Below are positions 53,583-62,132 of a stretch of DNA of 64,000 nt, piece after piece. Where the stretch lies: positions 1 through 64,000 of the forward strand of contig CAZBZP010000008.1 of assembly GCA_964496435.1 (NCBI GenBank). Reading direction: 5' to 3'. The number at the start of each line of letters is the position of its first letter. Within the stretch, counting starts at the first letter, position 1. The notes beneath the pieces are model-generated. The model ran no database searches, had not been told where the DNA came from, and saw nothing but the letters and a program-made list of their open reading frames with translations. The position numbers were made by a program, and so were the translations under genes. This DNA is from Berkiella sp964496435 (lineage in GTDB: Bacteria > Pseudomonadota > Gammaproteobacteria > Berkiellales > Berkiellaceae).

Positions 53583-53918
53583 TTATCTGATCCGAGATTC
53601 CAGTGGATTAACATGAATAATTTTTCCCTCGTCATTATAGCGAAAATAAACCGTATTGCCGTCTAGATCAGTGGTGTAATAAATAAGATTTCCATTTTGA
53701 TCCTGATAAGAATAGGCATCATTGGGATTGAAGGTCGAACCATCAACATAAGGGTTAGCATAACCATTATATTGTTGTATCACTAGGCCACCATTGCCAT
53801 AATAAATATGTGTATTTCTGTAATTTTGTGCCCTACTACCATCCCAACGAACAGCGAGGGCATCTGATGCGATTAAAAGGCAGAAGATAAAAATAAGGGG
53901 TTTGGCACACACTGGCAT
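53583..53918 (-). CDS. Exported Tyr/Asn-rich protein
   Basis: 111 residues from ATG 53918, which begins a signal peptide (PLIFIFCLLIASDALA, about 7-22). Mature sequence is rich in Tyr, Asn and Gly (IYYGNGGLVIQQYNGYANPY; DQNGNLIYYTTDLDGNTVYF), with DxDGN-type turns. No domain recognised; probably periplasmic or outer-membrane. A longer reading to 53975 starts at TTG without a site. Confidence 0.62.
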   Translation of the reverse strand: MPVCAKPLIFIFCLLIASDALAVRWDGSRAQNYRNTHIYYGNGGLVIQQYNGYANPYVDGSTFNPNDAYSYQDQNGNLIYYTTDLDGNTVYFRYNDEGKIIHVNPLESRIR

Positions 53919-54072
53919 TCTCCGCAGCGTTTTAGCTCTATTTTTTAAGACTCTTATTCGAGATAAAAAGTTCAATTTAAAGCTATTACACCTATAGTGT
54001 TTGGCAAAAAATATGAATGAGTAAGCTGAGCTTTTTTATACAATGAGGATAGCTATTACTTCCTGGGGGTCA

Positions 54073-55341
54073 TCAATGTTTGGTTTCCTTCAATATTTTG
54101 ACCATTCTTGTGCTTTGTGTTGTTACTATCTTTTGAGCACGCTGTAAAGCAGGGTAAGCCCCATTTTCATCCTCTATTTTCTCTTTAATGGGTTTTGCAA
54201 AGCCAATTAATCCTTCTGCTATATTCTTGATCAAAGCAAACAAATATTGCTCACGGATATTGCACGCTTTAGCAAAAGATGACCAATGCTTTAAATTGAT
54301 ATTACCAGGAGCATATTCGCCGCCAATCGCCAAGGCTAACTTGCTATCTACTGTTGCGATAGCTCTCGTACAAACCAAATCATAAAATGGCGCCAAACGT
54401 ATATTTCCATTTGGATGGTACATCAGTGCTAAGTTTTTGGCATGCCCATCTGAGTTTCCAGCAAGCAGATTAAAAATTTGCCATTTTATTAAATTTTCCG
54501 TATCAACTATGGGGTTTACACTAACCTGTTGCAGCATTCTATAACAGTCTTGAAAAGAGGGGCCCCCATCTATTTGATATTTTTTCTCATAACTTACCCC
54601 CAAAGCCTGGCAAAAATCCTCTTGATGAAGACGCTGTATTTTTTTACGAGCATTTTCATGACGGTCATAACGCTTCACTAATAAAAAAAATGCTTCATCA
54701 ATATTTTTCAATTCACATTCAACTACGGGCAATTCGATACTTTTAGCGAGCTGCGTCAAATAATACTCATACGCAGGAATATGGCTATAATCTGCCACTT
54801 CAAACTTCATAATATGGGAAGAAGGTGCTGAGTTTTCAGGTAAATAATATCTCTTATTATGATAATAAATGGCACATTTATCTTGAGCACCAGCTAAAGA
54901 CAATCTAGGACGATCCTCTATTGGCGTAAATCCTAGGACACTTCCTTTCTTCACGATAAATTTCTTTAACGAAGCTGGGTTGAGTTGTTTGTAACGAAAA
55001 TCTTTGTCAACGAATTTTTCTTCTGGCAAAATTGTTAACGCTCCAGCACATTCACCACCAATGGCTTTTAGCAATTCAAAATCACTATTTACAATTTTAA
55101 GATCTCTAACAATATGTACTCGCGCATTGGCTTCTGGTAACAAATTTGCAAAAAATTTATGGGCTTTACCTTCGGTTGCAGAATATAGGTTAGTAGTTAA
55201 AGGAAGCTGCAAAGAAATGGGGAATCCATCTCGTATCCAGCTATCTTCATATCGAAAACCCATATAGCCAGAAAAATCTCTTTGCAACTCCCCAACCAGC
55301 TCTTCTTCATACCATACATTCAATTTATCAACATGCTGCAT
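54073..55341 (-). CDS. hipA: HipA-family serine/threonine kinase toxin
   Basis: 422 residues from ATG 55341 (GGA eight bases upstream); a TTG at 55353 is in frame. N-terminal subdomain, then the autoregulated activation loop region RLSLAGAQDKCAIYY, catalytic NSDGHAKN (about 293-300, Asp and Asn intact) and metal-binding APFYDLV. It phosphorylates a serine or threonine of a translation factor; in E. coli the target is GltX. Follows hipB by 14 bases, so they form one operon repressed by HipB. Confidence 0.92.
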   Translation of the reverse strand: MQHVDKLNVWYEEELVGELQRDFSGYMGFRYEDSWIRDGFPISLQLPLTTNLYSATEGKAHKFFANLLPEANARVHIVRDLKIVNSDFELLKAIGGECAGALTILPEEKFVDKDFRYKQLNPASLKKFIVKKGSVLGFTPIEDRPRLSLAGAQDKCAIYYHNKRYYLPENSAPSSHIMKFEVADYSHIPAYEYYLTQLAKSIELPVVECELKNIDEAFFLLVKRYDRHENARKKIQRLHQEDFCQALGVSYEKKYQIDGGPSFQDCYRMLQQVSVNPIVDTENLIKWQIFNLLAGNSDGHAKNLALMYHPNGNIRLAPFYDLVCTRAIATVDSKLALAIGGEYAPGNINLKHWSSFAKACNIREQYLFALIKNIAEGLIGFAKPIKEKIEDENGAYPALQRAQKIVTTQSTRMVKILKETKH

Positions 55342-55355
55342 ATGTGAATCCAAAC

Positions 55356-55610
55356 TTATTCCTTGCCTCGGGGTTTTACAATAATTTCTAACCCCAAATT
55401 ATTTATTAATGCAAGGGCTTTGCCTAACTCTGCTGTTTCTTTGCCTCTCTCTAACTCGGATATAAACCGCATACTGAGGTTTGTGAGCCCAGACACTTTT
55501 TCTAAGGTAAGTTTATTATTTTTCCTGTATGCACGAATAATTGTGCCCAGATCAGATGCGTTCTTTACCAATCCAAAAGGTGCTTCCAGTGACTTCTTTT
55601 TTGAGGCCAT
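55356..55610 (-). CDS. hipB: HipB-type antitoxin, XRE-family repressor
   Basis: 84 residues from ATG 55610; ATG 55622 is also possible but directly abuts the first operator, leaving no room for a ribosome-binding site. A helix-turn-helix of XRE type lies at about 20-72 (LGTIIRAYRKNNKLTLEKVS, GLTNLSMRFISELERGKE). The C-terminal EIIVKPRGKE is the short tail that in HipB contacts HipA. Neutralises HipA and represses the operon from the three palindromes upstream. Confidence 0.9.
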   Translation of the reverse strand: MASKKKSLEAPFGLVKNASDLGTIIRAYRKNNKLTLEKVSGLTNLSMRFISELERGKETAELGKALALINNLGLEIIVKPRGKE

Positions 55611-55622
55611 CGCTGTAACCAT

Positions 55623-55648
55623 TTATTTTTACCGTACGGTAAAAATAA
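55623..55648. promoter_or_regulatory. HipB operator site 1 (perfect palindrome)
   Basis: A perfect 26-bp palindrome with core taccgtacggta in an A/T-rich frame (ttattttt...aaaaataa). It lies directly before the upper possible hipB start, so a bound repressor would block transcription or ribosome access. Confidence 0.78.
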
Positions 55649-55671
55649 TACACAATTACCCTTTTGTCAAA

Positions 55672-55697
55672 ATATTTATCACGTACGGTACAAAAAT
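55672..55697. promoter_or_regulatory. HipB operator site 2
   Basis: Half-matching copy: atttatcacgtacggta followed by caaaaatgg. The 17-base run atttatcacgtacggta is identical in site 3. Its GTAC centre lies 49 bases from that of site 1. Confidence 0.7.
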
Positions 55698-55721
55698 GGA
55701 GCAATCTTCATGCAAAAGTGG

Positions 55722-55747
55722 AAATTTATCACGTACGGTAAAAATAA
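55722..55747. promoter_or_regulatory. HipB operator site 3
   Basis: Copy with aaatttatcacgtacggta then aaaaataa, so its right half equals that of site 1 and its left half that of site 2. The centre is 50 bases from that of site 2, which would put all three on nearly the same face of the helix. Confidence 0.7.
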
Positions 55748-55751
55748 CTTC

Positions 55752-55779
55752 AAAAAAAAAGCCCTTAATTAAGGGCCTT
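55752..55779 (-). terminator. Terminator of the ssb gene
   Basis: Palindrome gcccttaattaagggc, flanked on the plus strand by a run of A, hence a U-run on the minus strand. It lies 32 bases after the ssb stop, between ssb and the hipBA operators. Confidence 0.85.
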
Positions 55780-55810
55780 TCTTTAATAACAAAGTTAATA
55801 TTCACATTGA

Positions 55811-56278
55811 TTAAAACGGAATATCATCATCAAATTCTTCACTCATGCTGGGAGCCTGAGACATTGCAGGTTGTTGTGCATGTGAAGCAGGTGCACTATG
55901 CGATGGTGCATAAGAGCCGCCACCTTGGCCACCTTGAGCGCCACGGCCATCTAACATTTGCATTTCAGCTGCCACAATTTCTGTGGTGTAACGTTCAACG
56001 CCTGCTTGATCTTGCCATTTACGGGTACGCAAACTGCCTTCAACATATACTTTTGCGCCCTTTTTTAAATACTCGCCCACAATTTCTGCTAAGCGATTAA
56101 AAAAGACAACACGATGCCATTCAGTTCTATCTTGTTGCTCACCTGTTTGCTTGTCTTTCCAACTTTCGCTGGTGGCAACAGTAACATTAGCAACAGCACC
56201 ACCACTTGGCATGTAACGCACTTCAGGATCTGCGCCTAAGTTCCCCACCAAAATTACTTTATTAATTCCTCTTGCCAT
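55811..56278 (-). CDS. ssb: Single-stranded DNA-binding protein
   Basis: 155 residues. OB-fold with MARGINKVILVGNLGADPEVRYMPSG in short form (GINKVILVGNLGADPEVRY), WHRVVFFNRLAEI and VYVEGSLRTRKWQD. A Gly/Gln/Pro/Ser linker is followed by the acidic tip EFDDDIPF, which recruits repair proteins. Overlaps the MFS gene by 25 bases; paired with divergent uvrA as in many gammaproteobacteria. Confidence 0.96.
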   Translation of the reverse strand: MARGINKVILVGNLGADPEVRYMPSGGAVANVTVATSESWKDKQTGEQQDRTEWHRVVFFNRLAEIVGEYLKKGAKVYVEGSLRTRKWQDQAGVERYTTEIVAAEMQMLDGRGAQGGQGGGSYAPSHSAPASHAQQPAMSQAPSMSEEFDDDIPF

Positions 56279-57420
56279 GTTTCATGTCCTCTCTTCGCTA
56301 ACATCATACTACCCAGTATTGTTAGTAATAAACAACTTAACCCAATTCCCCAGGGACCTACCCACTGCTGTAAACAGCCTCCGAATAGACCACCGGCGAA
56401 CATACCTAAAAATTGTGAAAACGAGTATACACCTAATGCAGAGCCTTTGCTTGTTTTTGGCACCACCCGCGAGACCATGGCAGGCAGACTGGCTTCTAAA
56501 TAATTAAAAGTCAGAAAAAATAGCGTAGCTAATGCATAAAGGCATCCTTTATTTTGTGTGCTAATCAACATCACACTAGCAAAACCTAAGCCAATAAAGG
56601 CCGATTTCATCAAGCTATTTTGCCATTTGGGATCGTCTGCTAAGCGTAATAATGGCGTTAGCATAATGACCGAAACTGCTAACACTGGTAAATAAAAGCG
56701 CCAAACCTGACTTGTTTCAAGCAGGGTCACTTCTTCTATATGCGAAGGTAAAGCAAGGAAAGTGGCTGTTAATACTGCATGCAAAATAAAAATGGCCAGG
56801 TTTAAAGTCCATAATTGCGATTGCTTTATTAACAAGGAAAATGGGTTTTTTAAAGCAATGGATTGCTTTGGTATCGGGCCCAAGCAAGAAAATAACAATA
56901 TACCACTTAAAGCCAACACTGCCGTTAGCATAAAAATACCGGATAAACCGATAGCGGCATCCACAATAGGGCCTAGTACAATTGCTGCAACAAAAGTAAA
57001 ACCTATACTGATGCCAATAATAGCCATGGCACGGGTTCGTACTTGTTCGCGGGTCACATCAGCAACCAAGGCTAAAATAGGCGAACCAATAGCCCCCATA
57101 CCTTGAATGGCACGGCCAATAATAAGCCCCCAAATAGAAGAGGAAAAAGCAGCCAGCAAACTACCTATTATGAAGATAACGAGGCCCGCCATAATAATAG
57201 GCTTTCGCCCCCATTTATCAGAAAGCATGCCACAAGGTAATTGGAAAAGCGCCTGCGTTAAGCCATAGATCCCTGCCGCCATACCAATGAGCAAGGGCGT
57301 TGCATCAGGGATTTTAGCGGCATAGAGCGCTAACACTGGAAGTACCATAAATAACCCAAGCAAGCGGCTGGCAAATATAAGAGAGAGAATGATGGTGCTT
57401 TTAAGTTCGGATAAATTCAT
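56254..57420 (-). CDS. MFS transporter (YajR/Bcr-like)
   Basis: 388 residues with about 12 membrane helices. Motif A GMLSDKWGRKPIIMAGLVIF lies after helix 2, with PCGMLSDKWGRKP intact. Length and N-terminus (LLGLFMVLPVLALYAAKIPDA) fit the drug-efflux type MFS that sits between ssb and uvrA in related genomes. Substrate unknown. Its 3' end overlaps ssb by 25 bases, so ssb is likely transcribed with it as well as from its own promoter. Confidence 0.88.
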   Translation of the reverse strand: MNLSELKSTIILSLIFASRLLGLFMVLPVLALYAAKIPDATPLLIGMAAGIYGLTQALFQLPCGMLSDKWGRKPIIMAGLVIFIIGSLLAAFSSSIWGLIIGRAIQGMGAIGSPILALVADVTREQVRTRAMAIIGISIGFTFVAAIVLGPIVDAAIGLSGIFMLTAVLALSGILLFSCLGPIPKQSIALKNPFSLLIKQSQLWTLNLAIFILHAVLTATFLALPSHIEEVTLLETSQVWRFYLPVLAVSVIMLTPLLRLADDPKWQNSLMKSAFIGLGFASVMLISTQNKGCLYALATLFFLTFNYLEASLPAMVSRVVPKTSKGSALGVYSFSQFLGMFAGGLFGGCLQQWVGPWGIGLSCLLLTILGSMMLAKRGHETWQEELIK

Positions 57421-57439
57421 TTAAAGCCTATAAGAAGCG

Positions 57440-57516
57440 TGTAGGGGCGGACTTCTTGTCCGCCCTCGTTAAATTCTTGTGCTTAATTGCGCTCGGACAT
57501 GAAGTCCGACCCTACA
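57440..57516. repeat. Composite palindromic element upstream of uvrA
   Basis: Two hairpins, ggcggac-ttctt-gtccgcc (about 57446-57464) and cggac-atgaa-gtccg (about 57494-57508). The whole is framed by tgtagggg and accctaca, an outer inverted repeat with one mismatch. It lies between the divergent MFS and uvrA genes and shares ggggcgga with the hairpin at 22651. It resembles a REP/BIME-like unit. Confidence 0.72.
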
Positions 57517-57597
57517 AGAGATTAGATATCCCCGAAAAATAGCCAAGAATTCCAATTCAACGTATATTAACAAGTTTGTTCATTGCCTGGAAACCAT

Positions 57598-60450
57598 ATG
57601 GATAAGATAAGTATTAGAGGTGCACGCACACATAACCTCAAATCCGTGAATTTAACCTTGCCGCGAGATAAGCTGATAGTGATAACGGGCCTGTCGGGCT
57701 CTGGTAAGTCTTCTTTGGCTTTTGACACCCTCTATGCTGAGGGGCAGCGCCGCTACGTTGAGTCCTTATCTTCCTATGCCAGACAATTTTTGTCTGTGAT
57801 GGAAAAGCCGGATGTTGATCATATTGAAGGTCTTTCCCCTGCCATTTCGATTGAACAAAAAACAACCTCACATAACCCCCGTTCAACAGTGGGCACTGTT
57901 ACTGAGTTATACGATTATCTTAGGGTGCTTTTTGCACGCGCAGGCCAACCAAGATGCCCTGATCACGACTTGCCCTTAGAAGCACAAACCGTCAGTCAGA
58001 TGGTTGATCATGTTTTAGCACAACCAGAAGATAGTAAAGCCCTATTGCTTGCGCCCGTTGTGCGTGAACGTAAAGGTGAGCATGTGCAAACCTTAGAGCA
58101 TTTAAAAAACAATGGTTTTGTACGCGTGCGTATCAACGGCAAGCTTTATGATATTGATGAAGCACCAAAACTCGATTTACGCAAAAAACACACTATTGAA
58201 GTCGTTGTCGATAGAATTAAAGTGCGTCCTGATCTGCGTGCACGTTTAGCAGATTCCTTTGAAACGGCATTAAAACTAAGTGATGGCTTAGCCAGAATTC
58301 ATTGGGTTGATAGCAAAAAAGAAGTTATATTTTCAGCCAAGTACGCCTGTCCTGAATGTGGCTATAACTTAACTGAACTAGAACCACGCCTTTTTTCTTT
58401 TAATAATCCCGTGGGCGCTTGCCCCAGCTGTGATGGCTTAGGCTCAAAACAGTTTTTTGATCCCAAACGGGTTGTGCACTTACCTGATGTCAGCTTAGCT
58501 TGTGGCGCTGTGCGTGGCTGGGATAGGCGCAATCAATATTATTTCAGTATGTTAAAGTCTTTAAGCAAACATTATGGCTTTGATCTAGATACCCCATTTA
58601 AAAATTTACCCAAAGCTATTCAAAATGTGGTGCTTTATGGTAGCGATGAAGAAGAGATTGCTTTTCAATATACCAATGAACGCGGTGACACGCGCAAGCG
58701 CAAACATCCTTTTGAGGGGGTTATTCCTAATTTAGAACGTCGTTATCATGATACCGACTCAGAATTTATCCGCGAAGAATTAGCACGTTATCTTGCGAAT
58801 CAGCCCTGCCCTGAATGTGAAGGCTCTCGCTTGCGTAAAGAGGCCCGTTTTGTCTTTATCGGCAAAAAAACCTTGCCTGCTATTACCAGCATGGCTATTG
58901 GTGATTGTTTAGCTTATTTTCAAAAACTACAATTAACCGGACGGCGCAAAGAAATTGCCGATAAAATTTTAAAAGAGATAACAGAACGCTTAAGATTCTT
59001 AGTGGATGTTGGCTTAGAATATCTTACCTTGAACCGCACCGCTGAAACCCTATCAGGTGGTGAAGCCCAACGCATTCGTTTAGCAAGTCAAATCGGCGCA
59101 GGTTTAGTCGGCGTGATGTACATTTTAGATGAACCTTCCATTGGTCTGCATCAACGCGATAATGCGCGCTTGCTTGCAACCTTGCAACATCTGCGTGATA
59201 TCGGTAACACTGTTATAGTCGTCGAACATGATGAAGATGCGATTTTAATGGCTGATCATGTGGTTGATATTGGCCCTGGTGCTGGCGTGCATGGTGGTGA
59301 AGTTGTTGCCCAGGGAACACCACAAGCCATTAAAAAAACCAAAGAATCGCTGACCGGTCAATATTTAAGTGGCAAATTATCTATTCCCGTTCCAAAAGAA
59401 CGCCGTCCCTTTGATCCACAACGCACAATAAAAATAACCGGTGCCAAAGGTAATAATTTACAAAATTTGAATGTTGAATTTCCTTTGGGTTTAATGACGT
59501 GTATCACTGGCGTTTCAGGTAGCGGAAAATCAACCCTGGTTAATGACACGCTATATCCTATCGCCGCACATGTTTTAAATCATGCGGGCCTTAGCCAAAC
59601 AGCACCTTATGAGAAAATCGCTGGCCTTGAACATTTAGATAAAGTAGTTGGTATTGATCAAAGCCCTATCGGGCGCACTCCACGCTCTAATGCTGCAACC
59701 TATACTGGTTTATTTACCCATATTCGTGATCTATTTGCCGGCACCAATGAAGCGCGCTCCCGTGGTTATCAGGTAGGACGCTTTAGTTTTAACGTCAAAG
59801 GTGGTCGCTGCGAAGCTTGCGAAGGCGATGGCTTAATTAAAGTCGAAATGCACTTTCTGGCTGATGTTTATGTCTTATGTGATGTTTGTAAAGGCAAACG
59901 TTATAATGATGAAACTTTACAAGTGCACTATAAAGGTAAAAATATCCACGAAGTTTTAGAAATGACCGTGGAAGATGCTTATAGCTTTTTTGAAGCTATT
60001 CCTGCAATCGCTCGTAAACTGAAAACATTGATGGATGTTGGCCTTACCTATTTGAAACTCGGACAAAGTGCAACGACATTGTCAGGTGGTGAAGCGCAGC
60101 GCATTAAATTAGCAAAAGAACTTTCAAGACGAGATACTGGCAATACACTGTATATTTTAGATGAGCCCACAACTGGCCTACATTTTCATGATGTAAAGCA
60201 ATTATTGGATGTTTTATTCCACCTGCAATCTTCAGGCAACACAATTGTAATCATTGAACATAATTTGGACGTAATTAAAGTGGCTGATTGGGTCATTGAT
60301 CTTGGTCCAGAGGGTGGCGACAAAGGAGGACGTATGATAGCATGCGGCACACCAGAAGAGGTGGCAAAAACCAAAGGCTCATACACCGGCGAATTTCTAG
60401 CCCCTATACTCAAAACAAAAAAAGCCAAAACAAAAGAAATTGAATCTTAA
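57598..60450 (+). CDS. uvrA: UvrABC system protein A
   Basis: 950 residues from ATG 57598; a TTG five codons earlier is unlikely. Twin ABC ATPase of nucleotide-excision repair. Seen: ITGLSGSGKSSLAFDTLYAE (Walker A), zinc finger CPECGYNLTELEPRLFSFNNP, LSGGEAQRIRLASQIG, second Walker A GVSGSGKSTLVNDTL, second zinc module GGRCEACEGDGLIKVEMHFL with CDVCKGKRYN, and LSGGEAQRIKLAKELS. It recognises damage and loads UvrB. No LexA box is visible upstream. Divergent from the MFS gene. Confidence 0.97.
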   Translation: MDKISIRGARTHNLKSVNLTLPRDKLIVITGLSGSGKSSLAFDTLYAEGQRRYVESLSSYARQFLSVMEKPDVDHIEGLSPAISIEQKTTSHNPRSTVGTVTELYDYLRVLFARAGQPRCPDHDLPLEAQTVSQMVDHVLAQPEDSKALLLAPVVRERKGEHVQTLEHLKNNGFVRVRINGKLYDIDEAPKLDLRKKHTIEVVVDRIKVRPDLRARLADSFETALKLSDGLARIHWVDSKKEVIFSAKYACPECGYNLTELEPRLFSFNNPVGACPSCDGLGSKQFFDPKRVVHLPDVSLACGAVRGWDRRNQYYFSMLKSLSKHYGFDLDTPFKNLPKAIQNVVLYGSDEEEIAFQYTNERGDTRKRKHPFEGVIPNLERRYHDTDSEFIREELARYLANQPCPECEGSRLRKEARFVFIGKKTLPAITSMAIGDCLAYFQKLQLTGRRKEIADKILKEITERLRFLVDVGLEYLTLNRTAETLSGGEAQRIRLASQIGAGLVGVMYILDEPSIGLHQRDNARLLATLQHLRDIGNTVIVVEHDEDAILMADHVVDIGPGAGVHGGEVVAQGTPQAIKKTKESLTGQYLSGKLSIPVPKERRPFDPQRTIKITGAKGNNLQNLNVEFPLGLMTCITGVSGSGKSTLVNDTLYPIAAHVLNHAGLSQTAPYEKIAGLEHLDKVVGIDQSPIGRTPRSNAATYTGLFTHIRDLFAGTNEARSRGYQVGRFSFNVKGGRCEACEGDGLIKVEMHFLADVYVLCDVCKGKRYNDETLQVHYKGKNIHEVLEMTVEDAYSFFEAIPAIARKLKTLMDVGLTYLKLGQSATTLSGGEAQRIKLAKELSRRDTGNTLYILDEPTTGLHFHDVKQLLDVLFHLQSSGNTIVIIEHNLDVIKVADWVIDLGPEGGDKGGRMIACGTPEEVAKTKGSYTGEFLAPILKTKKAKTKEIES

Positions 60451-60470
60451 TCATCGAAGAGGAAATAAAC

Positions 60471-60647
60471 ATGTCAAATCAAGGCCCAGCCCCAATTGCA
60501 CCTGGTTTTGAAGCTGAAAAAAAGAAAATAAAATATACACTTCAACAATTACAAGCGATTGGTGATCAATGTAAAGATTTACCCTGTCCTGCCGCCCTTG
60601 AAAGACCACCCTTAGATGTACTAAAAAGATCCCATAAACTAAAATAA
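60471..60647 (+). CDS. Small 58-residue protein, unknown
   Basis: 58 codons, ATG at 60471 with AAGAGGA nine bases before it, 20 bases after uvrA. The sequence starts MSNQGPAPIAPGF and contains KYTLQQLQAIGDQCKDLPCP and a Pro/basic C-terminus (ERPPLDVLKRSHKLK). No signal peptide or membrane helix. The N-terminus resembles those of the genes at 25365 and 29516 (M-S/A-N/S-Q-G-P). The good ribosome-binding site and biased sequence make it likely to be translated; function unknown. Confidence 0.68.
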   Translation: MSNQGPAPIAPGFEAEKKKIKYTLQQLQAIGDQCKDLPCPAALERPPLDVLKRSHKLK

Positions 60648-60779
60648 CTTAAAAACCCTAAAAATTTTTGAAATAGACAATGGATTGTCTTCCTATTCTT
60701 AAAAAACTTGACTTAAACTTCCTTCTCTCTCTATTCTGAAATCTCGGACTTTTAGCTCTTGCAAAGGATTGCGGGCAAA

Positions 60780-62012
60780 ATGTTATCGCAGACTGTAAAT
60801 TCTTCCATAGAAATTAAGCGCTTATCAGATAATACGGTGCTAACAATTTCCTTAGAACCCGAAAATAAGTTAGGCCATGGTAGCTTTGGTTGTGCTTATC
60901 ATCTTAGCCATCCACTACATCCCGAACTATTGGTTTGCAAAATAATTGATTTACAAGGTAAAAGTGCACATTATCATTTACCACCACATCAATTATTACG
61001 ATTAACTTATCGCGAATTAACTTATCTGAAAAAAGTAAATATGCTAATCGGTTATTGGCATGATGAACAAAATCAGAAAATGTATGTCTTAATGAAGTTT
61101 ATTAGAGGCAGACCAGAATATGCTTATAACAAAGTACAGAACCCACAGATTGAATCATGGAGTTTTCGTGCATTGCGTAAATTGCACCGTCACGGTATTG
61201 CGCATATGGATCCCCATCAAGGTAATTTTCTCATACAAAGGCAACAACAAAGTGCAACAGCAATTGATTTTGGCTTAGCCAAAGATCATCATTTTTTTAG
61301 AGAATTGAGAGATCTATACCGCTATCTTATCAAAAGAAAACAAAGTGCAACCCAAGTGGAACAAGAAGTGGGTTTAACAATAAACCAACTTATTCAATTT
61401 TATAGCGAGGAACTAGCAGAATATATAACAAACAACAAACTGGCAATTGCAAAAAATGTTTTTATATATAGTGCCATTATCGTTGCGGCAATAAGCGGCG
61501 TCAGTGTCTTAGGTGCAGCAAGCTTGATTGCTCAGCAATTAATTCAAAATGTGTTACTCAAAGCCGTTAGTGAACTATTAGAGGCCGTAGAAGATCATTA
61601 TGAACTACGTGCTTGGAATCAAATCCATTCACTGAAATATAGACGCTTTTATTATTGTGTCGTCGGCTTGCTGGTTGTCTTGCAAGGCTTTTTAACCGCC
61701 TTAAGTTTATCCAATTTGTATACAAGCGTAGCCCTTGTTTGGCAACAGTGTGTACAACTCGTACTACCACTTGAATTAGCGCATATTGCGCTACAAATGA
61801 AGCCTTTGGTGCACGCCTTGCATTATTGGAAAGAAGAATGTGAAAAGTATCTTTTTAAGACTTCTTGGGTTAGCTCTTACTACCAACATCAAATTGCCCA
61901 AGGCTCGGCACATTCTGTGTATTTACCACAATACACGCATTTAACCTCGATTAGCACCGATGATAGCCAACAAAGTCAGAGCAGCTTAACTTCGAGTATG
62001 GTTATCAGATAA
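60780..62012 (+). CDS. Ser/Thr protein kinase-like protein with membrane anchor
   Basis: 410 residues from ATG 60780. Kinase motifs: glycine loop LGHGSFGCAY (31-40), the lysine in LVCKII (K54), catalytic loop HMDPHQGNF (D144, N149) and DFG at 163-165. It resembles eukaryotic-type or ABC1/RIO-type kinases. The region beyond residue 220 holds hydrophobic helices (VFIYSAIIVAAISGVSVLGA; VVGLLVVLQGFLTALSL) and would anchor it in a membrane. The C-terminus is a Ser/Gln-rich tail. Such kinases in Legionellales are often translocated; that is inference. Confidence 0.78.
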   Translation: MLSQTVNSSIEIKRLSDNTVLTISLEPENKLGHGSFGCAYHLSHPLHPELLVCKIIDLQGKSAHYHLPPHQLLRLTYRELTYLKKVNMLIGYWHDEQNQKMYVLMKFIRGRPEYAYNKVQNPQIESWSFRALRKLHRHGIAHMDPHQGNFLIQRQQQSATAIDFGLAKDHHFFRELRDLYRYLIKRKQSATQVEQEVGLTINQLIQFYSEELAEYITNNKLAIAKNVFIYSAIIVAAISGVSVLGAASLIAQQLIQNVLLKAVSELLEAVEDHYELRAWNQIHSLKYRRFYYCVVGLLVVLQGFLTALSLSNLYTSVALVWQQCVQLVLPLELAHIALQMKPLVHALHYWKEECEKYLFKTSWVSSYYQHQIAQGSAHSVYLPQYTHLTSISTDDSQQSQSSLTSSMVIR

Positions 62013-62132
62013 CCATTTATTCACGCAAACTTGCCTCCCATCAGAAACACCATGCGTATAGTTGTATAAATAACATATTTACATACAATCCTGGTGATAA
62101 ATGAAATTGGATTAATGAGTAGAGAGGCATTT

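Noticed and set aside
57540..57600. Possible LexA box upstream of uvrA
   Set aside because: No CTGT-N8-ACAG pattern is present; cgtatattaacaag is not a match.
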